A stretch of DNA of 64,000 bases from Nectonema munidae. Lineage: Eukaryota > Nematomorpha > Nectonematoida > Nectonematidae. The position numbers were made by a program, and so were the translations under genes. The notes under the pieces were generated by a model. The model worked only from the letters and a program-made list of their open reading frames with translations. It was not told where the DNA came from and ran no database searches. The stretch is from contig JAUIRK010000081.1 in NCBI GenBank assembly GCA_030549495.1, positions 248,001 through 312,000 on the forward strand, given 5' to 3'. This document shows, one piece after another, positions 25,880 to 36,449 of this stretch. How positions within the stretch are numbered: the stretch's first letter is position 1; each line of letters opens with the position of its first letter.

Positions 25880-26145
25880 TTAACCCATTTACGACCAATG
25901 TTCCTATTTTGGAACATAAGTAATTTCATCTTCGTCTGCTTTTTTCAATGACTTTGAATATAAATCGTCTGCGTTTTTTTTAGATATCGTCTGCTTTGCT
26001 TGGTCTTCCCGTTAACGACTAGAATAATCAGACGATATCTAATGTAAAGCAGAAGATTTGTATTAAAGAGCTTTGATAAACGTAGACGATTTTATATTTG
26101 TAAAGTCGACTATAGTCGACATGGGCGTTAACGGGTATGTGTTAA
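25880..26145. mobile_element. piggyBac-like MITE (TTAA-flanked), palindromic form
   Basis: It starts TTAACCCATTTACGACC and ends GTTAACGGGTATGTGTTAA, with TTAA at both borders. The interior is strongly palindromic: ATATCGTCTGCTTTGC on one arm and CAGACGATATCTAATG on the other. The left 125 bp match 33634-33760 with one visible difference, so these copies are recent. It lies inside the hAT element at 23249-26441 and therefore is younger than it. Confidence 0.65.
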
Positions 26146-26449
26146 TAAAACCGTTATGTGAAGTTCTACTCTTACACATTTTATTAACGTATTCGTTTAA
26201 ACTTTTTTTTCTTTATAAATTTCTGAATTTAAGATACCAAAGCTCTAATCAGTGTCGGGGTATTTGAATATTTTTCAACAAAAACTATTGAAAATTGACT
26301 TTATTTACCTAAATTTGAAAAATTGACTTTCTATTTTTGTTTGATTCACACTTTATCAAGTTCTAAATCTTTGTTTAGACTTTTTCAAAGGTTAGAGATT
26401 AATTTTATAGAAAGAGACTTTATTGACTTTCTCGTGCTCTAGTTATTAG

Positions 26450-28950
26450 TGTTAGATAAAATCATAATTCTGTGAGAATTCAATTAAATCTGGCATAAAC
26501 CGAACAAACGATATACAGAAAACTTACCTATGGGTAGTTTGACTAACCGAGGTTTTACTAACACAAAACTAACCATAGGCATAACCGTAATCTAAGGCAA
26601 ACTGTCGAAAGACAAAAATTTGTTATGTAAACTAACCGAACACTTTACAAACATATGTTTTTGAAGAAAAATGGACTCTCAAATAATTAAATTTATCTTG
26701 TAAATATAATGGGTTGTTTCAAAACTAAATCTAAAGATGCGTGTACACAACACCAAAGCCTAGTCGATGTTCGTTATACGCCGGAATAATATATCCACTA
26801 AATTATACATATGTGTTTTAATGAAGTAGTGTTAAGTAAGTAAAACTTAAAAATTAAATCATAAATCCCTCTTGACTAGAATATCTTATCTCTCAAGTAA
26901 CAGACTTCAACTTGATAAAGTTATTTAGAACTCATAGAATTTCGATTAAAACACGTACAAATATCGAAAGCGTATGTTTACCGAAATTTTGCTTTTTTCG
27001 TACGTAATTTCGAATCGTTTTTTTTTTACAAAAAAGCTATCGTAGCGTACCGTAATTTTGAAACGTAACGTACAATATGCCACAACTGATCAAAGGAGAC
27101 TGAAGGATAATATAAAAGAAGTCTGCTGCATATTATCCTACAGATTTGGTTTTTATCTCTGAATAATGCTTTTTTATATTTTTTTATTTGAATAAATTTT
27201 ATAAGTTTTATTTACAGGCAAAATGAGCTTAGAATTTATAAAATATACATTACTTTTACAAAGTAAGTTAAAATTACAACTAAATATTGAATATTTATGT
27301 ATTGCTAAATGCGAGCAAATCGTTTACTTACTTCTGGTAGAATGCATGGTGAATGAATGAAGGAATTTATATCGTGCTGAGGTATAGTCGTCAGATATCC
27401 ATCAATCAATAAAAGACACTTTGCCAAAGATATGCGTGTACGCCGTTAGTAAAACTGTGAATGAATGTATGTTAACAATTTATCACTCAAATTATTTTCC
27501 TTGATATTCTCTCATTAATCCAATTATTATGATTCAACAAATCATATCGCCTAAACAGATTTAATATTCAAATCAACACATTTTGCCAAACTTCCTAGGA
27601 AGCCTCATAAAATTCAAATTAAACTTATAAAGATTTGATTAATTTGCTAGTAAATAAACTTGTTTATATAAACAATATCGATTTTTTGCTCTTTACGTTA
27701 TATTATATAAAGTTTAAAAAAAGGTAAGGCAATATTATTGCGCCATTTTTGTTAAAAGTGAAAAATGTGTGAGGATTCTTACAGTTTTTAAATAATCTAT
27801 GGATATTTTTATATGTTCCCATGCTACATTTAAAAATATTTATATGCTTATATTGAGAATTGACCGATCAAAATCCTTCTGTTTATATAAACATTTTTTA
27901 TTATACATGGTATGTTATTTAAATATATTAGAATATAAAGATAATTTTCACCATATATATTGACCTATTTATTTCTGAATTTATTCATTTGCTTTATATT
28001 TTAGTCGTGGACATTTTTTCCAACATTATCAATTGCCTAATGCCCATATTATAATAAAAAAAGTTATAATAAAAATAATAAAAAATTTTATTTTATAATA
28101 TATTTATAAATTTATATATAATTTTATAATAATTATAAAATTTATTGATTAGTCACATTTATCTACTAATTGTTCAGCTAATTGTAAATAATAAAATTTA
28201 TTTGCAAAATATATTAATTAATTCGTTTATTCAAAAACAAAAGTATAAAAACATAAAAGAATAATACTTTTTACTTAATACTTTTTTTATAAAAGTATAA
28301 AGTTCAAAAACAAAGTTACAAATTTTGAAGAATTTTTTGTTTCATTATAAATTTTAATGGTGATGTTTGATTTCTTAATTTTAAAATTGATCTTACTTTT
28401 TAAATTTCTTCAATATTTATAAAAAAAAATTAGGTAAACACATTTTGAATTATTGTCTACAAAACTAAAAAACTAAATATTACCTTTCGAAGGCAGATCT
28501 AGAAATGAATTAACCACGGAATAACTTTTTTTTCTAAAATGAATTTTAATGAACAAGAATTTATAAGATTTTTTTTAAGTTTAGCTAATTTTCAACAAAA
28601 CACGCCAACAACTACTTTTGCTGAGCTTTGGAAATTTCTATTCTGCATAAATTGTTAATATGAGGCAACGATCCATATGAGGTGAGATGAGGGAGAGAAG
28701 ATTTTTGCAAGAGACAAAGGAACCGTACATTACATTTTTGAGACACCAACCAGAAGAGATTACTTTTCTCGCCATTTACTTTTTGCTACAAATAAATCTT
28801 GTAATCCTGGTAGGATTCTGAACATCTTGAAGATAACGCATTTGTTCCATCTAAACTCATTATATACGATTTTGTCTGGCAAAAATATTAATTTATGTAG
28901 TCTTCTTTTAGCTCATAGTAACCAACAGGGATAGATTGATGTGTGTTGTG
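26450..28950. other. AT-rich stretch without recognisable content
   Basis: I see no supported gene. A/T-only tracts dominate around 28030-28160, and a GC-richer stretch at 28655-28880 may be a decayed upstream part of the repeated gene that follows, but I cannot show it. Confidence 0.35.
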
Positions 28951-30518
28951 AATCAAATAGATATTGTTACGTCTATGGAGAATTTGTTATGAAAAAACAG
29001 CAAAGAAATATTACTGATTTTGTTAACAAAGCATACTATGCACACTTTGGAGTGAAGCTGGTGGACCAAGATAAGAATTGAGCTCCTCATATAGTTTGTT
29101 CAATATGTGTGGAAGAATTGAGGTAGTGGACAAAAGGGCGCTTTGGTGTTACAATGATATTGCAGGAGGAGGCAAATCAACAGTGATGATTGCTATTTCT
29201 GTACATGCAAAATCCAAGGGCATCGCTCGAAGACAAGGAAAAATATTGCCTATCTGAATCTTCCATCAGCCCAAATAGTTTAGAGACTCTAGTTTAGAGT
29301 CTAGTAGAGGATGTATTCAGGCACCGAAACTCACAGCAATGATGAATCAGTTTTCTGTATTGGAGATGAAAGCAATGAAACTCAACTGTTTGGTCAGAGT
29401 GAACTAAATGATCTAGAGTGAGATCTAGGCCTGGCAAAGGAATCAGTAGAGCTTTTAGGCTCAAGACTTAAATCTAAGAATATATTACCTCAAGGTACAT
29501 CATTCTCATCGTTATCGTTAAAAGGCGTTTGTGGCTTATTTTGTCCAGGAAAGTGACTTAGTGTTTTTCACTGACCCGAAAGGATTCGTAGAAAGATTTG
29601 GTATGCGTTATAACAACGAAGAATGAAGAATCTTTAAAAGAAGTCTTAAAACTGATCTGTTCCATAATAGCAATAATTATGATTCAATTCCTGTGGGACA
29701 CTCGGTAATTATGGAAGAGTCCTATGTTAGTCATTGTTTTAGACAAGATCAATTACAAAATCACAAATGGATAATTTGCGGTGATTTGAAGATTGTATGT
29801 ATGTAGCTGGGGCAGCAAGCAGGGTACACGAAATTTCCATGATTTTTGTATGAGTGGAGCAGTAGAGCGAGAAATTTGCATTGGACTCAAGAACGTTGGC
29901 CTAATAGGGTTTCACTCACACCAGAGACAAAGAACATCTTGCGAGAGAGTTTGGTGGATCCTAAAAAGTTTCTACTGCCACCAATGCACATTAAATTGGG
30001 GCTGATGAAACAGTTTGTAAAAGCTTGGCTACTGGAAGGAAAATGTTTCGCTTATTTGCGCGGAAAGTTTGCTGGTCTGTCGCGCGCCAGGATTAAGGAG
30101 AGAGTATTTGTTTGGCCAGACATAAGAAAGCTCAAGAAGAATGAAAACTTCGAGAACTGTCTTGATGAGGTTAAAGAAAATATTTGGATCAGCTTCAAGA
30201 GTGTGATCAAAAACTTCTTGGGCAATCACAAGAATCGACTACAAAGAAATCTTAGGAAGAATGCTGGAAATTCAAGGCTTTGAGATGCAACATAAGTCTC
30301 AAAGTTAATTTCCTACACGCGCGTCTTGACCATTTTCCAGAAAATTTAGAACATGTGAGCGAAGAACAGGAGGAAAGGTTCCACCAGGATATAAAGGAGA
30401 AGGAAAGAATGTACCAAGGAAGGTGGAACGTAGTATGATAGCGGACTACTGCTGGATGTTGCATCGAGAGACTTCACAAAATCTCTACAAACGTAAAGGT
30501 TACATACGTAGTTTTTAA
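28951..30518 (+). pseudogene. Decayed copy 1 of a repeated uncharacterised animal protein gene
   Basis: The function is unknown. I recognise the sequence as a gene family seen in many copies in arthropods and some other invertebrates, normally annotated only as uncharacterised. Diagnostic pieces here are a zinc-binding-like head (YVYGEFVMKKQQRNITDFVN near 28965), CGDLK near 29780, LLPPMHIKLGLMKQFVKAW at 29967-30030, FLGNHKNR near 30219, LDHFPEN near 30330, ERFHQDI near 30378 and YQGRWNV near 30413. The copy is broken in many places and cannot be expressed as one protein. A second copy is at 45488-48329. The multicopy nature suggests it moves or is carried by a mobile element, but its type is not known to me. 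Confidence 0.7.
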
Positions 30519-30864
30519 GACAAGAAGAATAGTTTTTGATTTATTTTATAACTTTTATAAATAAAATAGATTTTGATTTATACCTTTTTCATTCATTTCT
30601 CTCTAAATAAAGGATCTGGCAAACTTTCGGTTATTTTATTTACGCTATTTTTATTTTGATATATAGTGAGCTCTACAAATTTGTAATTATTACTTATACC
30701 ATACGTGTTAGGGAAAAACTGCGATGATATTTCGATTCAGCATCCTTGAAATGTATAAATACACATCACACATTTAAAACAATTCCTGGAAAGTCCAATT
30801 ATGCAGGCCTGTGTATCCGATATATTTGAAGTGTAAGATTAAGTGAATTTTGAAGCTCTTTTCA

Positions 30865-31021
30865 ATGAGAAGATATCCGTTACTAAAAAAGTTTTTAAAT
30901 GGAATTATAAGATGTCATCAATTTGCACTGATTTTATCATATGGTGTTTTAAGTTTCATGTTCATTACTGCATTCAACGCACGAGCCAAAATCACACATA
31001 ACACGATTATAATTTCAAGAC
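30865..31021 (+). CDS. Candidate first exon with membrane anchor, unknown gene
   Basis: From an ATG at 30865, 52 codons run to a good donor (GAC/GTAAGC). The peptide has a basic start (MRRYPLLKKFLNGIIRCHQ) and a hydrophobic helix (FALILSYGVLSFMFITAF), like the signal anchor of a Golgi or ER protein. The exon ends in phase 1, which fits the start phase of the candidate exon at 33071, but 2 kb separates them and the link is a guess. The function is unknown. Confidence 0.22.
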
Positions 31022-31536
31022 GTAAGCACATTTTATCGTTTTAATGAAAAAATAAGTTAAATATCAAAGGTTCTTTATTCTTGTAAACGTAGGTTTCTTC
31101 AAAGTATTCAGGCAGATTCTTTTTCAGGTACGCTGTTCGAGATTTTCCTCGGGAAGACTTGATAAGAGTTTGATCTTTTTTTAAATTTTTGTAGTACAAA
31201 AAGTCTAAAAAAAATTTGAAAAGTTGTATATTCCATTATAACTCTTTTTAATAAATAATGCATAAAGTTTTTGTGACGTGCATACTCGCCTTACACTTAT
31301 TTAGAATACCAACTGTAAAAAATTTTGGCGCGTTAACAGGATTTCGAGTTAGAGCGAATTCTAAGAAAAAAATAGCACATTCGTATCTCATTGGGCAAAG
31401 GTCGTTGAAAAATATTCTTGATAGGAGTTTAAAAAAGATGCTTACTTTCATAAATATTACACTATCTCGTTATTTCTTTCAGGCGCAATGAATCACGCTA
31501 CACTGATACACGAATCAAAAAGCGTTTTCGTACATT

Positions 31537-31660
31537 CTTTTAGGACCAGTGTAACACATGTGCCGAAAGAAATGAAAATGCCCACTTTAAATATATAAAA
31601 TTCCATTGAAAAAAAAGAAAACAATTAGTGTTCAAAATTCTATGGTCTTCAAATCTTTGA
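31537..31660. mobile_element. Worn piggyBac-like MITE
   Basis: It shares the interior words GGACCAGTGTAACAC, GAAATGAAAATGCCCACTTT and ATATATAAAATTCCATTGAA with the copies at 8714-8847 and 52357-52487. The ends (TTTTAGGACC and GGTCTTCAAATCTTTG) are degenerate versions of that family's CCCTTTGAGGA ends. Confidence 0.4.
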
Positions 31661-31669
31661 CTTATAAAA

Positions 31670-33065
31670 AAATTCTTTCAAAAAGAAAAACAGAAGATTA
31701 ATTTTCTAAAACGAATGTTAGAAGTGTTAAACCGCAAGCTTTTGAGAACTAATCGCCTGCTTATCATTTTTAACGAGTTTTAAGAGATAATTGATATACA
31801 AGTTGATATTTATGGCTGTTGATATAGAACCTATATCTTTCAGATCGTAGATCAAAGCAATCCTAACTCCATCCATGTTTCGTAATCTTCATATCGAAAT
31901 TTATTGAATATTATATCCTTCCATTTGATCTCATATTTCGAAAAGCTTTATTCTTTCAAGATTGGTTTTCAATGATGTGCTTATACATCTTGATAATAAT
32001 CTTTCTCTATTTTTGTAACATGAATAAACGCTATGTATATACAAAACATTTAAATAGAAACAACATTACAAGCATATAAATCATATAAGAATAATAAGCA
32101 TAAGAATCATTTTTAACTCAAAGACTAACGAGGTTAAGTAAGTTTGAAAGAATATTTGTTTTTAAAATAGAGATCTTGATTTTCTAAATTCTGGGTTTTT
32201 CATTTTACAACAGATTAAAAAGTTGGATATAACTTTTACATTTTTAAAAGATTATTTTGTTCCTAATTGAAAAGATGCTTTAATATCAGCTTCATATCAT
32301 ATCAGCTTTATTTTCAAAAGTGTTATAGACAAAATGTAAAAATTATAAGAAAAAAAAATAATAAATAAAATGATGTGAAAATTACAAAACTCTACATTTA
32401 AAAAAAAGCAAATATAGCTTCTGAGGGTTGAATGTTAAAGACCAAAAACAGCCGCTAGAAGACGCCAACCTGGATGCAATATTCTTCAGAGCACAGGAAA
32501 TATAATATAAGGAGTATAGAGAAAGCTAAAATGGCGAGAATAGAATATATCAAACAATTGCTCTTTTGCAGATAAAGCAATCGGAGGTTGCACAGTGATT
32601 GAGCTTCATCTATGAATCATAAAATTACCTACTTTAAGTCATATAAGATCTAAATTGAAAAAATCAGCAGATGATTAGTTTTCAAAAACATTGGCCTTGA
32701 AGAGATAATTCTTCTAAAACCTAGTTATAATACATTACTTGTGGAAACATAACATATTTCATTAGTTGTCAAATAATGGTTAACTGCCAAATCTAAAACT
32801 ATCAAAACAACCTAAACAAGCATCAAAATTGAGGAGCATTTTTGATATTGATTTGAATCAATATCCTTTGGAGATTCTAAATGTCTTTTTTGTATAAGTT
32901 GGTGAGTCGCTCAAAAAAATATTATGTGACGTCACGTGAAAGCTGAACATTCTGCTTTTAAAAAGAAAGACCGTAAATTTCTTGAAGGAAAGAAAGTTCA
33001 CCAAAGCTTTGGAGGTGCATATGGGTCCTATAAGACAACACATAGTATCTTTTTTTCTTGGTTTC
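31670..33065. other. AT-rich stretch without recognisable content
   Basis: I found no exon or repeat here that can be supported; it would be intron if the candidate plus-strand gene begins at 30865. Confidence 0.35.
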
Positions 33066-33070
33066 ATTAG

Positions 33071-34458
33071 ATACCAGAAATCTTTTTAGCGAGTCAATCA
33101 AAATTTTGCCCAATGAATGTCGCAAAATAAAAAATTTACTTACTGAAAATGGTAAATATGTCAATGTAAAATTTATCGTATCTGGACATTTAACCCCCTG
33201 CCCGCATGGACAATTCCCCCAGGGGAAAAATAGGCTCTAAAACAGTTAATCTATTATAAAGCCAGGTGATGCATTCTTTAGTTAGCAAATTTTTTGGCTT
33301 AATAATATCATTTAGAGTATTATAGTTATTACTTCCATCTTTGAAACCGTCTAAAATTGCTTTTGCTTCTAGGATATAAGGCTTTCGTGGAGGAAACACG
33401 TGGTACAAGAAAGGAAAGTTTTGTGGTTGCATCACATCCTAAAAAATATGAAGAGATAAAAGGAAGGGTATACTTTTAATGTGTATATTTTTGTAAATAT
33501 TAAAATAATTCATTTGATTCCAAAGGCAGCTTTGAATAAGGCAGAAGTTTTCTCGATTTAAAGGTAGTTTTATATAACTAACTTTCCTCTGCTTTTTCTG
33601 GTCTCAAATTGGTTAAGGTTTATATATCTCAGGTTAACCCATTTACGACCAATGTTCCTATTTTGGAACATAAGTAATTTCATCTTCGTCTACTTTTTTC
33701 AATGACTTTGAATATAAATCGTCTGCGTTTTTTTTAGATATCGTCTGCTTTGCTTGGTCTTAAATGGGCTAAAATGAGAATTCTAGGTATGATTGCCAAT
33801 TGTACAGGTACAAATCCAAATTGTGATCTGTTCCGGGACATTTTACTAAATACAAAAAAATCTCCATTTATATATTTGGCAAACTAATAATTTCTCATAA
33901 ATGGATTCTATTTTTCGTTTTTTATTTCAATTTTATTAGTATGCTTTTTTTACAGATATATTGAGATTATCAATCAATTTGAAATACAGAAGTTTTCTTT
34001 CATTCGGAATTAGGTATAAAAGCATTGACAATAATCAATATTTATATTTACATTGTTTTTTAAAGATGAAGGCTACCAGCCAGATACTGCTTTCCTCGCT
34101 AAATTTCGTCTCGTGTCGTTACAAAATTATGACAACCGTAATATTTCGAAAATAAAAAAGCATGGAAATTTTAGTTGGAGAAGACATGAAGCAATAGTCT
34201 TACGAATTGAGCTGTATCAGTGAAAAGAGCAACAAGGAACCAAAAAGAGGATGAATATTTTTGTAATATCATAGAGGCGAAAACAAAGAAGTGGAGCCAG
34301 AAGTTTTTGAAAGAAAAATCCCAAAATGTGGGGAAGACGTGACTGTGTAATCTAACTCTATAGACTTGACGACAGATGCGCCTTTTTAGGTGGAAAATTT
34401 TGCCGAATCGTTTATCAAATTCAGAATAGGAATTCTTTACATCAGTGCAACAGTGCTT
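33071..34458 (+). CDS. Candidate multi-exon gene, product unknown
   Basis: I do not recognise this protein. Five open blocks with matching splice signals and phases are proposed: 33071-33151 (TRNLFSESIKILPNECRK), 33373-33467 (YKAFVEETRGTRKESFVVAS), 34066-34219 (EGYQPDTAFLAKFRLVSLQN, then WRRHEAIVLRIELY), 34275-34338 (ENKEVEPEVFERKIPKCGED) and 34390-34458 (VENFAESFIKFRIGILYISA). The last three are joined by introns of 55 and 51 nt, the size class of the proven short introns here, and the reading phase carries through both. The step from 33467 to 34066 does not match in phase; a 19-nt microexon at 33541-33559 would fix it but is weak. The minus strand is also open over 33190-33447 and 34201-34510, so the strand call is provisional. 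Confidence 0.38.
33634..33773. mobile_element. piggyBac-like MITE, 140 bp
   Basis: The left end is TTAACCCATTTACGACC and the right end TTAAATGGGCTAA. The first 125 bp are the same as 25880-26005 with one visible base difference. A shorter relative lies at 36349-36445. It would sit in an intron of the candidate gene at 33071-34458. Confidence 0.65.
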
Positions 34459-34699
34459 GTAAAGATGTTTTTCTTTCCTATTTTCTGTATCGAATAATAA
34501 CCGGAGAGCTAAAAAAAAGCATTTCGATCTCTTGCCAACATTGAAAATGCAAAAGGAAATAATTATTTCATAGCGCAAATGAATAAAAACAGAAAGAAAA
34601 ACGGGTAACTTAATAAAATTGAAAAAAAATTTTTTGTTTTTTTGAAAACCAAAAACTATGGAAATCAAAGAAATTTAGATTGTTTTAAACAGTTGTTAT

Positions 34700-36345
34700 A
34701 ACATTTTTGAACTAATAAGTCAGATTCCCAGTGAGCATGGAGATAAAAATCTAAGTAATTGAATTTTTCAATATAATAAAAGCGGATTTGATAATTCTAC
34801 TTTGTAATATTTTTTTATCCACCTAACGTTTAATGATAACTTGCGTTAAACATTAAAAAAAAGGAAATGATTTACGGTTAACGAGGTTAATAGTTTGATG
34901 AACTTTGTCAGCTTCTACTTTTTATAATTTAATTCTTGGAAATGTAGTTTGAAATTTTAAAAAAAATTTATACCTATTGATTAATGAAATTTGACTTTAA
35001 AAAATATATTTTTAAAAATTACTGCCTCTTTTGATAATAAAGGTTTGCAACCCCTGATACACTCATTAAATCCTAGCATACTGCTTTTCTATCTTCACAA
35101 GAGATTCCTATAAAGACGTCGTTTCCAACCTTCCCTTACTCAAAGCCGGCTCTTAGATAGCATGATAAAGAAATGCATAGAAAATTAGAGGGTGAAATAA
35201 AAAAAGTAAATAAAAAAAATTTTGGTGGAAATTATCACCAACTTCAGTATTTTTCCGCAATTGCTTCAATGTGACTCTTTTGGTGTTTATCTTCCAAATT
35301 TTAATGTTCGTTTTGGTATTACTGAATAAAATTGTGATATCATCACTTTCAGATATATCTATAGTCTATACGCTTTTTTTCATTGGTTAATATTTAATTT
35401 TTGGCACCAAATCCATTTTCTAGCATACAATCTATGGAACTCATATCCACTTACGAATAGTGAGAAGAGAATTCAAAAACTTTTTTGACTTATCATATAA
35501 ATTGAAAATTTTAAGAAATAGCGTCCATGAAATACATTGTTTTATAGTAGAATATGAAGGAACAGGGTGAAAAAAGTTTCGTGAAAATTCGAACACCAAT
35601 AAGATGGTTCCTTTTCAAATATGAACGTAAGAAAAGAGAATAAATCATCAAAAATGGAGGATAAGAAAGAACTTTTGATGAAAGCATGTTACGGGAATAG
35701 TAAAACAAAGTAGTGACTTTCAATGTTAATTTTACTAAGCTGAAAAAATAAGTAGTAATATCACTTACTCAAACAGTAAGAAAGAGTATAGTATTAAGCA
35801 ATTTTACTACTATTGTAGTTAAATTTACTACAGTATAAATAATAAATATTAAAATTACTATACCTTTAATAGTAAAAAAGTGAAGAATTCAGTTTTACTA
35901 CATTCACGGTTAATTTTACTAAGCTATAGTAATATCATTTCTTGAGTAATAAAAATAGAAAAACTCAATTATAATGTGTTTGGAGTTAATAATTTTATTT
36001 AATGAGATCATGAATAGTGGACTAAAAATTTATCTGATTACAGTTTTTTAGTGTTTTGATGTTTCTCATTTATCAACATAGGATTAATTTTTATATACTT
36101 TAATTATTTATTAACACATTAAGTCCTTTTTTGGATTTATATAAAATGAACCCAAAGTAAGTTGTAATAATGTTTTTCTTATTTTCTAAATTATAATCCA
36201 AAATATAACTATACCATATAAATCATCCAAAATAATTGCATATATCAAGGAAAATATTTTATACAGAATACTTGTTATTCGTAAATCCTCACACTGCTCC
36301 TTTAAGAATTTCAAAAAGCCCTCTTGGAAGATCCAGCGCCCAAGC
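34700..36345. other. AT-rich stretch with repeat debris
   Basis: No gene is supported. The segment ending AGGTTTGCAACCCCTG at 35042-35057 looks like one end of a hAT element (reversed CAGGGGTTGCAAACCT) without a partner end. At 35740-35960 there is a dense run of TAGTAAAATT and TTTTACTA words resembling 5880-6260. Confidence 0.4.
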
Positions 36346-36348
36346 TAT

Positions 36349-36445
36349 GCTCCCATTTGGGAACATAAGTAATTTCATCTTCGTCTGCTTTTTTCAATGA
36401 CTTTAAATATAAATCGTCTGATTTCTATGGTACTTAATGGGTTAA
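36349..36445. mobile_element. piggyBac-like MITE fragment
   Basis: The block reads CCCATTTGGGAACATAAGTA and continues with the shared ATCTTCGTCTGCTTTTTTCA phrase of the copies at 25880 and 33634, ending TTAATGGGTTAA. The middle is shortened. Confidence 0.55.
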
Positions 36446-36449
36446 AATG

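Larger units (their letters stand above)
23249..26441 (-). mobile_element. hAT transposon, 3.2 kb, both ends and target duplication present
   Basis: The element begins TAGAGCGACAAAAATATTGAC and ends, reversed, TAGAGCACGAGAAAGTCAATA. An exact 8-bp repeat GTTATTAG flanks it at 23241-23248 and 26442-26449. Several AAAAATTGAC-like words lie just inside both ends (23265-23310 and 26285-26440), as expected for subterminal transposase-binding repeats. The transposase lies on the minus strand at 23430-24699. A piggyBac-like MITE (25880-26145) has landed inside. The part between 24930 and 25880 is GC-richer and of unknown origin, so the element may carry further nested DNA. Confidence 0.8.

Noticed and set aside
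35511-35723. 70-codon minus-strand open stretch
   Set aside because: It is Phe/Tyr/Ser-rich with no splice partner; two frames are equally open and neither shows a motif.
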